From Thermatribacter velox (GTDB lineage: Bacteria > Atribacterota > Atribacteria > Atribacterales > Thermatribacteraceae): a stretch of 64,000 bases of DNA. The stretch spans positions 186,001 through 250,000 of the forward strand of contig NZ_CP121689.1 of assembly GCF_038396615.1 (NCBI RefSeq), read 5' to 3'. The translations under genes were made by a program, and so were the position numbers. The notes under the pieces were generated by a model. That model had not been told where the DNA came from. It saw nothing but the letters and a program-made list of their open reading frames with translations, and did no database searches. Of this stretch, positions 17,688 through 25,863 are shown piece after piece; the first letter of the stretch is position 1, and every line of letters starts with the position of its first letter.

Positions 17688-18441
17688 ACTGGTACGCCTC
17701 CCAGTTGGGGATTAAGAATAAGCCTTTGCGGGAAAACTCAGTCGGGTTTTTAAGGTAGGTGTCCTCAATAATTGCGATGACTTCGTCCGCTGGTAGGTTG
17801 TAAAGCATTTTGGCAAGGATTATCTCTTCTGGTGGGATCATTGCTCTACCAGAGAGCGAACGGAATAACTCCTTGATTTCTCTTTCAACCTCTAAATCGC
17901 TCTTTGGTAAATTTGAATTTTCTTTCTCTCTCTCATTCTCGTTTTTCCCTTTAGTTAAATGAGAGATAGTTAAATGGTTATAGTTAAATGAATATAGTTC
18001 CTCTTCAACCATTGAAGTTTGGCTCTTCAATGGTTGAAGTTTAGGACTACATTGATTGAAGTTTGGCGCTTCACTCATTGAAGTGTGTTCTCCATTGAGC
18101 AAAGTGCATTCTTCATTGATTGAAGTGTGTTCTTCACTGAGTGTTTCTTCATTGAGTGAAGTTTGGAGGTAGTAGATACTGTTTCCGTGCATACCGTGCC
18201 TTTTCTCCCTCCTGATCAGGCCGCACTCTTCAAGAATGCGCAGGGCTTTTCTCACTGATGCATCAGAACTTATCCCCGACACTTCCTTTATCCGCCCATA
18301 ACTGGGAAAGCACTTGCCTTTCCGGTCAGCATGAAAAAGTAGGGCTAGGTAAACTGGAAACACGGAAGGACACTTTCTTTCACAAGCAATTTCCCCCAGC
18401 CTCACCACTACTTCATGGGGTAGCTTGATAAAAGTTTGCAT
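17680..18441 (-). CDS. Winged-helix replication-initiator-like protein with internal heptad repeats
   Basis: About 253 residues. The N-terminal 90 (MQTFIKLPHEVVVRLGE, FPSYGRIKEVSGISS, ALRILEECGLIRREKR) form an HTH_36-type winged helix as found in phage and plasmid replication proteins. ATG 18441 has AGGGG eight bases upstream. Residues about 95-150 are low-complexity and built from 7-residue units such as EEHTSIN, EECTLLN, GEHTSMS, encoded by 21-bp DNA repeats. The C-terminal 60 residues are helical (MIPPEEIILAKMLYNLPADE). The layout resembles lambda O, whose coding sequence contains its own iterons. An alternative is a transcriptional regulator of the same fold. Confidence 0.6.
   Translation of the reverse strand: MQTFIKLPHEVVVRLGEIACERKCPSVFPVYLALLFHADRKGKCFPSYGRIKEVSGISSDASVRKALRILEECGLIRREKRHGMHGNSIYYLQTSLNEETLSEEHTSINEECTLLNGEHTSMSEAPNFNQCSPKLQPLKSQTSMVEEELYSFNYNHLTISHLTKGKNENEREKENSNLPKSDLEVEREIKELFRSLSGRAMIPPEEIILAKMLYNLPADEVIAIIEDTYLKNPTEFSRKGLFLIPNWEAYQYG
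18002..18166 (-). repeat. Eight 21-bp dyad repeats inside the initiator-like gene
   Basis: Tandem units with consensus CTTCAtTGAtTGAAG plus a GTKTG-type linker, period 21 bp; one unit is shortened by 6 bp to 15 bp. Each unit contains inverted arms CTTCA and TGAAG around a 5-nt centre, the form expected of a dimer-binding site. Because 21 is a multiple of three the frame stays open and yields heptad amino-acid repeats. Confidence 0.85.
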
Positions 18442-18463
18442 TGGCAACACCCCTTTTTCTCAG

Positions 18464-18504
18464 TTTGACAGAAGCTCTGTAGCTTGAGGGCAAGCTCTGT
18501 CAAA
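18464..18504 (-). promoter_or_regulatory. Inverted repeat and -10 region upstream of the initiator-like gene
   Basis: Arms TTTGACAG (18464-18471) and CTGTCAAA (18497-18504), extended by imperfect AGCT, lie 23 nt before the start codon. On the minus strand a TATATAATGG extended -10 sits just upstream (about 18525-18540). The placement suggests an operator or an mRNA hairpin controlling the gene. Confidence 0.5.
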
Positions 18505-18940
18505 TCTATTGTTCATTTTCTATCCATTATATATGCTTTATGGATGACAAGGCGATGTTTATTTGACAAATTTCGTGTTTTTTATAAAAAATTTTACTTT
18601 TAAGGGTTTAGCATATTGGCCAGGAAGTGCCGAAAAATTGCTAATAGAAAAGGATTACGCCGTGGTTTTTGGAGGCGTTTAGGGGGTGTAGAAATAGGTA
18701 CGTATGAGTCGTGTCTATTTGTGTCAATTTTAGTGGAAAAACAAGGCCTTGACTGACAGGTCCAAAACTCAGAAAGTCCATTTCTAAAGCCTTCGTTCTA
18801 AAAATTGAGCAAAAAGGAGAAGTGTTGGCTCGGTAATTGGAAAATTCTCGCGTGTTCTGGTTTGAACCCAAAGAGAAGTTGCCCGAAAAAGGTCGAAAGT
18901 TGCAAGGAGCAAAAGACCGCTCCCTCTTTCTTTACCTTTA
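18505..18940. other. AT-rich divergent intergenic region
   Basis: No gene supported between the divergent initiator-like and KaiC-like genes. The stretch near 18550-18610 is very AT-rich (tttataaaaaattttac), which would suit duplex opening beside the repeat cluster, but no DnaA-box cluster was seen. Confidence 0.3.
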
Positions 18941-18968
18941 TTGACTTTTTTACCTTTTTTGATATAAA
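18941..18968 (+). promoter_or_regulatory. Promoter of the KaiC-like operon
   Basis: TTGACT (18941-18946), 16-nt spacer, TATAAA (18963-18968), about 55 nt before the GTG start of the ATPase gene. Confidence 0.75.
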
Positions 18969-19023
18969 ATTTATTGTGGCCTGATATGCTGGGAAGCTGA
19001 AATTAGAAAGGGGGGGATGGGTA

Positions 19024-19887
19024 GTGAGCAAAGCACAACGTGAAGCGCTCACCGAGGGGCTGTACCGACTTTCAGACCTTGAAAAGAAAGCACCACCTCT
19101 TTCTGGTGTTCCCACGGGAGTTCCAGGGCTTGATGCGCTTTTTTACCGCTTGGAGTGGAAAGAAGGAAAACCCCAGAGAGTGCCTCTTCCGGGTTTTCCA
19201 CGCTATGCAGTGGTTCACTTAACTGGTGTTCCGGATACCGGTAAGTCCCTGGCTGCAGAGCAGTTTGCCTTAACTCAGGCTGAACGCAACGAAAAGGTGC
19301 TCCTGGTTACCGTGGAGCTTCCCGGCCCTTTCTTGGTGCAGAGTTTGCGAGAAAGGGCGCGAGCAATGGGCATTGACTGGGGAAAGGTGGAGCGCAACAT
19401 CCTGCTTGCTGACTGTGCCACTCATGCCGAGCTACGGGACAACGTGGTGGCGCTTACCTCACTCATTGAGGGTGTGGTGGAGCGGGAAGGCGTAAAGCAC
19501 GTGGTCATTGATTCGGTGACCGGGCTTTATGAGGGGAAAGAAATGATGGCCCGGGGCATTGTGCGCAAGCTTTACCAGACCATGAAAGCCCTTTATCAAA
19601 CTGCTGTCTTTATTTCTCAGAAGCGTTCAAGTCATGAGGAAACTTCTGCTGAGGCGGCAGGTGGTTATGCAGTGCCCCACATTGTGGACTGCACCATCGT
19701 ATTTTCCAAATTTACCGTTGCTTCCAAACAAGCAGCCAGCCTTTATGGAGCACCGGTTGGTGATGTGGTGCGCACTCTGCGCATCGATGGCTGTAGACTT
19801 TGTGGCCATGATACCCGCATTCACCGTCTGATCATCGATGAGCAGGGAATAGTGAAAGTGGAAGAACCCTTGAGTAAGGAGGGATGA
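19024..19887 (+). CDS. KaiC-like RecA-superfamily ATPase
   Basis: Single-domain KaiC/RadA-type P-loop ATPase of 287 residues. Visible: GVPTGVPGLDALF at the N terminus (substrate-groove signature of KaiC proteins), Walker A GVPDTGKS (about 74-81), VTVELPGPFL after the first strand, Walker B HVVIDSVTGLY (about 160-170) and the sensor strand AVFISQK. Two late cysteines (CRLCGH, about 259-264) are unusual. GTG 19024 follows a G-rich site. The next gene, an HTH protein, starts 3 nt after the stop, so they are cotranscribed and probably act together. The process is unknown; archaeal-type KaiC proteins often regulate signalling or motility. Confidence 0.82.
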   Translation: MSKAQREALTEGLYRLSDLEKKAPPLSGVPTGVPGLDALFYRLEWKEGKPQRVPLPGFPRYAVVHLTGVPDTGKSLAAEQFALTQAERNEKVLLVTVELPGPFLVQSLRERARAMGIDWGKVERNILLADCATHAELRDNVVALTSLIEGVVEREGVKHVVIDSVTGLYEGKEMMARGIVRKLYQTMKALYQTAVFISQKRSSHEETSAEAAGGYAVPHIVDCTIVFSKFTVASKQAASLYGAPVGDVVRTLRIDGCRLCGHDTRIHRLIIDEQGIVKVEEPLSKEG

Positions 19888-19890
19888 GCG

Positions 19891-20283
19891 ATGCAAGAAG
19901 TCATTCCTGGCAACTGGGGAAATCTGCAGAATTTCATTGAGGATGAGCTGGCTTACAAAGTGTTTGAAGAGAGCCTGCGTATCCTGGGAGGGCCCAGAAA
20001 AATCGTTCTTCTGCAACGCTTGACCTGGGTCTCTTCGTTGCTGGAGGCAGCGCTGGTCATCGTTCTGCGAGAAATTTTTGACAAAACAGCTGAGGAAATT
20101 GCTGCTGAACTGGGCATAAGTACTAACACGGTGCGCAACATTCTCAGAGCTGACCCGGAGCGGGCCCTGCAGTATCTGGAAGAAAAAATGAAGGATGAAG
20201 AAGCGGAAGCCAAAGGCGTACACGTGGCAGGTGGCTTAGCCAAAAAAGCTTTTGAAGAAATCCGCTCCCGACTCAAACTTTAA
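19891..20283 (+). CDS. Helix-turn-helix protein partnered with the KaiC-like ATPase
   Basis: A 130-residue all-helical protein. The centre (about 70-98) carries a helix-turn-helix of sigma-region-4/LuxR type: KTAEEIAAELGISTNTVRNIL. The N-terminal 60 residues are an unassigned helical domain, and the C terminus ends FEEIRSRLKL. ATG 19891 is preceded by AAGGAGGG. The 3-nt spacing from the ATPase gene suggests that the ATPase controls DNA binding by this protein, or the reverse. Function is inferred from context only. Confidence 0.65.
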   Translation: MQEVIPGNWGNLQNFIEDELAYKVFEESLRILGGPRKIVLLQRLTWVSSLLEAALVIVLREIFDKTAEEIAAELGISTNTVRNILRADPERALQYLEEKMKDEEAEAKGVHVAGGLAKKAFEEIRSRLKL

Positions 20284-20334
20284 CCATATCGGTTATAATG
20301 GATTAAACAAACCTGTTTGAAGGAGGGAAAGACC

Positions 20335-20910
20335 TTGAAAAAACCCGCGACCTTTGCTTTACCCCTGTTTTTTCTTGTGATACTGTTTGTGTTTCCGGTT
20401 ATCGCGTTAGCCCAGGAAGAGGCGGAACTCCTGGAGCAGGCTGCTTCTTTGCTCCGAGAAGGGAACCTTGGAGAAGCCCAGAAACTCCTCGATGAGGCTC
20501 GTCTTTCGCTCTGGAACAAAGCACCCATGCGGGTCGAAAACTACACCTTCGTGGAAGAGGAAAGTCAGAGCTACGGTGTCTGGCGGGAACGCATTTCCAA
20601 CTTTTTTGCTCCCGATGAGACCATCTACATTTACGCTGAGCCCAAAAACTACACCATCCTGAAAGAAGGCAATGCCTATCACATTTACTTTGAAACCGAT
20701 TTCAACGTTTATGATATGGATGGCAACTTGTTGGGTGGTCAGGAATCGTTTGGCGAATTCCGCTACATTACCCGCTCCCCCGTTTATGAGACGTACCTGA
20801 ACCTCTACTTTGATTTTGACATTGCACCGGGCGAATACGTGCTGGAAGTGATTTTACAGGATAAATTCTCTAATAAAAGCGCCAGCTTCCGGCTTCCCTT
20901 CCGCAAATAA
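20335..20910 (+). CDS. Exported protein of unknown function with helical-hairpin N terminus
   Basis: A 191-residue protein with signal peptide (ends VIALAQ, about residue 26). TTG 20335 follows GAAGGAGGGAAAGACC; the earlier in-frame TTG at 20317 lies before that site. Residues about 28-52 (EEAELLEQAASLLREGN then LGEAQKLLDEA) form one TPR-like helical hairpin, followed by a beta-rich domain containing DETIYIYAEPKNYTI and ending SFRLPFRK. The -10-like TATAAT at about 20294 suggests its own promoter. No family recognised. Confidence 0.65.
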   Translation: MKKPATFALPLFFLVILFVFPVIALAQEEAELLEQAASLLREGNLGEAQKLLDEARLSLWNKAPMRVENYTFVEEESQSYGVWRERISNFFAPDETIYIYAEPKNYTILKEGNAYHIYFETDFNVYDMDGNLLGGQESFGEFRYITRSPVYETYLNLYFDFDIAPGEYVLEVILQDKFSNKSASFRLPFRK

Positions 20911-20972
20911 AAGGTGGGCAGGTGGTTCCAGCAGTTTCCCTTTGTTGGCCGCGTGCTTGGGGTGTCGGGGTA

Positions 20973-21001
20973 TCGACCTGAAAAATTCAGCATGTTATAA
21001 T
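20973..21001 (+). promoter_or_regulatory. Promoter of the peptidase/peptide-transport operon
   Basis: TCGACC (20973-20978), 17-nt spacer, TATAAT (20996-21001), 39 nt before the first peptidase start. The seven following genes are closely packed on the same strand. Confidence 0.7.
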
Positions 21002-21039
21002 GACCGAAAAAATGCACAAAATACAGGGAGGTGTTTTTG

Positions 21040-22086
21040 TTGCCCGAACTATACGAGTATGAACTTGGAAAAGCTGCCGATATCCTAACCCGCGAGCTTT
21101 TCCGCCTTCAAGAAGGAGAAACCTTTGTTATCACTGCAGACACCGAAAGCGATCCCCGGGTGGTTGACGCTACTGCCCGGGCCGCTTTTTCTTGTGGTGC
21201 CAAGCCTCTGGTGGTGTGGATTCCCGCTCCGCTGGGTGTGGGCAAAGCTGCCGACCCCATGCTTCCCCAGGGAGCTCTGACTGCGCTTCTTAAGGAAGCC
21301 GACGCCTGGGTGGAGTTCAACAACCAGTGGCTGCTTTACTCCACTCCCTATGACATTGCGGTGAAGGAAAACAAGAAACTGCGCCATCTCTGCCTGGTGG
21401 GGATGAACGTTGACATGATGGTGCGCTGCATCGGCCGGGTCAACTATCCAGTGCTCAAGGAATTTGAAGAACGGCTTGCTGATATGACCCGCAATGCAAA
21501 ACATGTCCGCATGACCACTCCCGCTGGTGAGGATGTGGAGTTTGAAAACGACCCCAACCATCCTGTGAACTGTGAACTGGGTTATGCCGATACCCCGGGT
21601 TCTCATATGATGTCGGGGCAGGTGGCCTGGTCTCCCAAACTGGATTCCATAAACGGGGTTATCGTCTTCGATGGCTCGGTGGTGCCCCCCATCGGTCTTT
21701 TGCGGGAGCCTATCCGCCTCACCGTGGAGAAGGGCAAAATTGTCAAGGTGGAAGGTGGCAAGGAAGCGGTAGAGTTTGAAAGCTGGCTGCGCAGTTTCAA
21801 CCACCCCCAGATGTTCCAGATGGCTCACGTTTGCTACGGCTTCAACCCGGGTGCCAAGCTGACCGGCGATATTCTGGAAGATGAGCGAGTTTGGGGATGC
21901 ACCGAGTGGGGCGTGGGCAACATCGGAGCTATTCTCATCCCACCCGACGGCATACCGGCGCCTTCCCACTCTGACGGTATCTGCCTCAACACTTCGGTCT
22001 GGCTGGATGGCAAATTAATCATTGACAAGGGCAGAGTAGTCGATGAGGAACTCAAGAAACTGGCTGCTTTGCTCGGTAAAGAGTGA
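21040..22086 (+). CDS. M29-family metallopeptidase-like protein (AmpS-related), copy 1
   Basis: About 348 residues, similar to thermophilic M29 aminopeptidases and to the related NicX ring-cleaving dioxygenases. TTG 21040 is chosen because GGAGGT (21027-21032) lies 7 nt before it. Near the C terminus are ILEDERVWG (metal Glu) and PSHSDGI (His and Asp ligands). In the neighbouring paralogue a VHIALG segment carries a further His; here the equivalent reads TEWGVG, so the metal site or reaction may differ. With the second copy and a complete peptide importer, an intracellular role in trimming imported peptides is likely. Confidence 0.75.
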   Translation: MPELYEYELGKAADILTRELFRLQEGETFVITADTESDPRVVDATARAAFSCGAKPLVVWIPAPLGVGKAADPMLPQGALTALLKEADAWVEFNNQWLLYSTPYDIAVKENKKLRHLCLVGMNVDMMVRCIGRVNYPVLKEFEERLADMTRNAKHVRMTTPAGEDVEFENDPNHPVNCELGYADTPGSHMMSGQVAWSPKLDSINGVIVFDGSVVPPIGLLREPIRLTVEKGKIVKVEGGKEAVEFESWLRSFNHPQMFQMAHVCYGFNPGAKLTGDILEDERVWGCTEWGVGNIGAILIPPDGIPAPSHSDGICLNTSVWLDGKLIIDKGRVVDEELKKLAALLGKE

Positions 22087-22098
22087 GGGGTGATGGTT

Positions 22099-23070
22099 TT
22101 GAAAGTTGCACCGCTTATGAAAGGGGCAATGATTGCAGTCCGGGACTGCATGGGCGCAAAGCCCGGCGAGAAAGCTTTAGTGGTGACCGACACCGGTAAA
22201 CTGCACATTGCCGAAAGCTTTCTGTACGCCTTTTGTGCTCTGGGTGTTGATGCTACGCTCTTTTTAATGCTTCCCCGTACCCATCATGCTGAAGAGCCCC
22301 CTGAAGAAGTAAAGGCAGCAATGTGTGCAAGCGATGTAGCGCTTCTGGTTACTACCTACAGCTTAACCCACACTCATGCTCGCATGGAGGCCACCGAGCG
22401 TGGGGTGCGTATTGCCAGCATGCCGGGAATAACCGAAGATATGCTTACTGTGGGAGCCATGACTGCCGACTACAACCAGGTGTCTGAGTTGAGCTGGAAG
22501 CTTACCCGAATGCTTGACGAGGCTGAAACAGCTGAAATTACCACCGAGCGGGGAACTAACCTCCGCATGAGTTTGAAAGGCAGAAAGCCGGGCACTCCGC
22601 CTGACGATGGGCTTTACCGGGAGCGGGGAAGATGGGGCAACCTTCCAGCAGGAGAGGCCTATATTGCCCCGGTTGAAGAATCGGTTGAAGGTGTAGCGGT
22701 TGTGGACGGTTCCATGTCGCCCCTGGGAGTTTTGAGCGAACCTATTGTGCTCACCATTGAGAGAGGCAGAGCGGTGAAGATTGAAGGGGGAAGAGAAGCT
22801 GCAGAGCTCAAGCGCCTGCTTGAAGAGCTCGATGACCCCAATGCCTATATGGTGGGCGAGCTGGGTATCGGAACCAACGAAAAGGCCCGAATAACCGGGA
22901 ACATCCTGGAAGATGAGAAAGCTTTCCGGACCGTGCACATTGCGCTGGGAATGAACGTGGACATGGGTGGAATTATCGAGTCCAAGACCCACAACGACGG
23001 CATCATCTGTAATCCCACTCTGAAGCTGGATGGGAAGTTGGTTATGGATAAGGGAGAATTTGTAATTTGA
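22099..23070 (+). CDS. M29-family aminopeptidase-like protein, copy 2
   Basis: About 323 residues, paralogous to the preceding gene. TTG 22099 is preferred: the ribosome site GAGGGGTG (22085-22092) ends 7 nt earlier, whereas ATG 22093 abuts it. Metal-binding candidates are ILEDEKAF, TVHIALGMN and KTHNDGI near the C terminus, matching the M29 Glu/His/His/Asp set better than copy 1. The short gap between the genes and their shared promoter imply a two-subunit or two-specificity peptidase system feeding on peptides imported by the transporter downstream. Confidence 0.78.
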   Translation: MKVAPLMKGAMIAVRDCMGAKPGEKALVVTDTGKLHIAESFLYAFCALGVDATLFLMLPRTHHAEEPPEEVKAAMCASDVALLVTTYSLTHTHARMEATERGVRIASMPGITEDMLTVGAMTADYNQVSELSWKLTRMLDEAETAEITTERGTNLRMSLKGRKPGTPPDDGLYRERGRWGNLPAGEAYIAPVEESVEGVAVVDGSMSPLGVLSEPIVLTIERGRAVKIEGGREAAELKRLLEELDDPNAYMVGELGIGTNEKARITGNILEDEKAFRTVHIALGMNVDMGGIIESKTHNDGIICNPTLKLDGKLVMDKGEFVI

Positions 23071-23103
23071 AGGAATTATAAAATTTTCAAGGAGGTACAG
23101 CGT

Positions 23104-24747
23104 ATGCAGTGGAAAAAGCTTTTAGCTCTGGCGGCAGTTTCCCTCCTGCTTTTGATGGCAGCAGGTGGGGTGCTGGCGCAGGAATCCCAGAAAATCGTCC
23201 GTTTCACCGAGGCCTGGCCCACCTACATCGACCCGGCCGTGGCTGCAGATTTTTCAAGTTCAGTTTCCGTGGCTAACCTTTATGATACCCTGGTTTTTCC
23301 CACTTACGATGGGGAAGTGGTTCCTCACCTGGCTGAACGCTGGGAAATTTCCGATGACGGACTTACCTATACCTTTTATCTCCGCAAGGGGGTTAAGTTC
23401 CACGACGGAAGTGAGCTTACTGCTGAAGACGTGGTATTTAGCATGAATCGTTTGCTCACCATTGGCCAGGGTTATAGCTACATCTTCAAACCGGTGATTG
23501 AAAAAGTAGAAGCACTTGATGACTACACCGTGCGCTTCACTCTCAAAAAATCCTTCGGTCCTTTCCTGTACGCTTTGGTGCGTCTTTACGTGCTCAATAA
23601 AGACCTGGTGATGCAGCACATAGAGGATACCGGTGAGTATGGCGAATACGGCGATTATGGCAAGCGCTGGTTGCTCACCCACGATGCGGGTTCTGGACCT
23701 TACATGGTCAAGGAGATGCGCATGGAAGAATACCTGCACGCCGTCCAGTTTCCTGATTACTGGAAGCCCATTCCCGAAGATGCACCCCTGGAGTTCAAAT
23801 TTATCGGCACCACCGAGACAGCCACTGTGCGCACCCTGATGAGCAAGAGAGAGCTCGAGATTTCCGACTTCCGTCAGCCCGCTGAGTTTTACAAAAACAT
23901 TGCCAAGCTTCCGGGAATCAAAGTAGCCAAACTCTTCGGAGGTAGCACTTTCTACTGCATGATGCATAATCAGAAACCGCCTACCGATGACATTCACTTC
24001 CGCAAGGCGCTGGCCTACTGCATCGATTACGATGCCATTGCCAACCAGATTTTCCCCGGAGCTCGTCAGGCTCAAGGTCCGGTGTCTTTCATTCTGCCCG
24101 GCCACAACCCGGACGTTTACCAGTACAAGCGCGACCTTGAAAAAGCCCGGGAAGAGCTCAAAAAGTCCAAGTATTATGAGCAGTTAGACCAGTACCCGGT
24201 GGATCTTGTCTGGTGTGCTGAAGTACCTGATGAGGAAAAGGTGGCTCTGCTTATCCAGGCCAATGCAGCGGAAATCGGCATCAAGGTCAACGTGGTGAAA
24301 ACTCCCTGGATGAAGATTATTGACGAGGTCGCCACCCCGGAAAGCACTGCCCACATGTACCTGATTTTTGTTTCACCCCACTATGCGGAGGCTGGCTCCA
24401 TGCTGCAGTCCAAGTACCACTCCTCGTCCTGTGGAACCTGGGAACAGACCGAGTGGTTGCAGGATCCCGAATTGGACGCCATGATCGAAGATGCCATCGC
24501 TACCGTAGATCATGAAGAGCGCTTTGCCAAGTACCGCAAGATTCAAGAGTACATTGTGGATCTGTGTCCTTCGCTTTTCCTTATCGACCAGCCGGAAAAC
24601 TATGCCTATCAGGACTACTACATTGACTGGGTGGCTGCTGAGCGTGCCGAGCGGGGTGAGAAAGTCAACCCGGTAATGGGCTACAACCACTACATGCTGG
24701 ATGTGAAAGTGTATCCCGAAAAGAGGGATGAGTTGCTTAAAAAATAA
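23104..24747 (+). CDS. Peptide/dipeptide-binding protein of ABC transporter, family 5
   Basis: Extracytoplasmic SBP_bac_5 protein, 547 residues, signal peptide about 1-28 (ends GVLAQ). Typical family segments: LYDTLVFP, VPHLAERWEISDDGLTYTF, LRKGVKFHDGSELTAEDV (about 90-107) and RKALAYCIDYDAI (about 300). ATG 23104 follows AAGGAGGTACAGCGT. It lies between the M29 peptidases and dppBCDF-type genes, so peptides are the likely ligand; nickel, glycans or other ligands of this family cannot be excluded from sequence. Confidence 0.9.
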   Translation: MQWKKLLALAAVSLLLLMAAGGVLAQESQKIVRFTEAWPTYIDPAVAADFSSSVSVANLYDTLVFPTYDGEVVPHLAERWEISDDGLTYTFYLRKGVKFHDGSELTAEDVVFSMNRLLTIGQGYSYIFKPVIEKVEALDDYTVRFTLKKSFGPFLYALVRLYVLNKDLVMQHIEDTGEYGEYGDYGKRWLLTHDAGSGPYMVKEMRMEEYLHAVQFPDYWKPIPEDAPLEFKFIGTTETATVRTLMSKRELEISDFRQPAEFYKNIAKLPGIKVAKLFGGSTFYCMMHNQKPPTDDIHFRKALAYCIDYDAIANQIFPGARQAQGPVSFILPGHNPDVYQYKRDLEKAREELKKSKYYEQLDQYPVDLVWCAEVPDEEKVALLIQANAAEIGIKVNVVKTPWMKIIDEVATPESTAHMYLIFVSPHYAEAGSMLQSKYHSSSCGTWEQTEWLQDPELDAMIEDAIATVDHEERFAKYRKIQEYIVDLCPSLFLIDQPENYAYQDYYIDWVAAERAERGEKVNPVMGYNHYMLDVKVYPEKRDELLKK

Positions 24748-24771
24748 ACATAGGTTAAAATAACCCAGTCT

Positions 24772-24810
24772 GAGGGGGGGAGCAAGGAAACCTGGCTCTC
24801 CCCTCTTTTT
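24772..24810 (+). terminator. Terminator-like hairpin after the peptide-binding-protein gene
   Basis: Arms GAGGGGGGGAGC and GCTCTCCCCTC form a near-perfect stem with a short loop, followed by TTTTT. It sits between the binding protein and the permeases, so partial termination or 3'-end protection would raise binding-protein expression relative to the rest. Confidence 0.75.
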
Positions 24811-24836
24811 GTGGAGAAGAGGTCGAAGGTGAGGCA

Positions 24837-25862
24837 ATGAACTTTTCAAGGTATTTAGCAAGGCGTTTGGGTTATTCGGTGTTCGTGTTGATTGGGCTTT
24901 CCATCGTGATTTTCCTGATTGCCCGCATGGTACCTGGAGACCCAGCCCGAGCAGCGCTCGGTCCCCGGGCAACCGAAGAAGCGGTGCAGGCCCTACGCGA
25001 AAAGCTGCATCTGGATAAGCCCATTTACGTGCAATATGTGTACTGGTTGAAATCGGTGTTGCAGGGAGACTTTGGTGAATCACTGTTTACCCGCCGTCCG
25101 GTGATTGAAGATGTTAAAGAATTTCTACCTGCTACTTTGGAGTTGGCCCTTTTTGCAGGGCTTTTCATGGCGGTTTTTGGAATCCTGCTGGGCATCCTCG
25201 CTGCTCGCTATAGCAACACCTGGGTGGACAACCTGATTCGGGTATTTTCCTATCTGGGCATTGCCACCCCGGCTTTTGTGGTGGCCATAATCCTGATGCT
25301 GGTTCTGGGCATGCGCTATGAAATATTCCCCACCATAGGCCGCCTTAGCTCCTGGGTGGAAGCCCCACCCCGTATAACCGGCCTTATCACGCTGGACAGC
25401 CTGATTACCGGCAATTTTGCGGCCTTTTTTGATGCTCTGAAGCATCTCTTTCTTCCAGCAGTGAGCCTTTCCTTGGGCGGTATGTTTCAGGAGGCGCGGA
25501 TTACCCGCTCCAGCATGCTTGAGAATATGAAGAAAGACTACATTGCCGCCATGCAGGCCTATGGAGTTCCCAAACGAGTGGTAATGTCCAAATACCTGCT
25601 CAAACCCTCGGTCATTCCCACCGTTTCCATTCTGGGTTTGGACTTTGCCTCGTTGATTGGGAATGCCTTTCTGGTGGAACTGCTTTTCAACTGGCCAGGG
25701 CTTTCCCGCTACGGCATTAACGTGATGCTGCGCAAAGACGTGGAGGCCATCGTGGCGGTAATCATGATTTTGGGGATTGTATTCACCGTGGTCAACATCC
25801 TGGTTGACCTGATTGTGGCTTACCTGGATCCCCGCATCCGGCTGGTGGAAAGGGGTGAATGA
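24837..25862 (+). CDS. dppB: Peptide ABC transporter permease, DppB/OppB type
   Basis: Inner-membrane permease of 341 residues with six TM segments and the typical N terminus RRLGYSVFVLIGLSIVIF followed by MVPGDPAR. The long periplasmic segment includes VQYVYWLKSVLQGDFGES. The cytoplasmic EAA-type loop (YIAAMQAYGVPKRVVM, about 238-253) contacts the ATPases. ATG 24837 lies 3 nt after a GGTGAGG ribosome site; the next gene begins 1 nt after the stop. Confidence 0.93.
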   Translation: MNFSRYLARRLGYSVFVLIGLSIVIFLIARMVPGDPARAALGPRATEEAVQALREKLHLDKPIYVQYVYWLKSVLQGDFGESLFTRRPVIEDVKEFLPATLELALFAGLFMAVFGILLGILAARYSNTWVDNLIRVFSYLGIATPAFVVAIILMLVLGMRYEIFPTIGRLSSWVEAPPRITGLITLDSLITGNFAAFFDALKHLFLPAVSLSLGGMFQEARITRSSMLENMKKDYIAAMQAYGVPKRVVMSKYLLKPSVIPTVSILGLDFASLIGNAFLVELLFNWPGLSRYGINVMLRKDVEAIVAVIMILGIVFTVVNILVDLIVAYLDPRIRLVERGE

Positions 25863-25863
25863 A

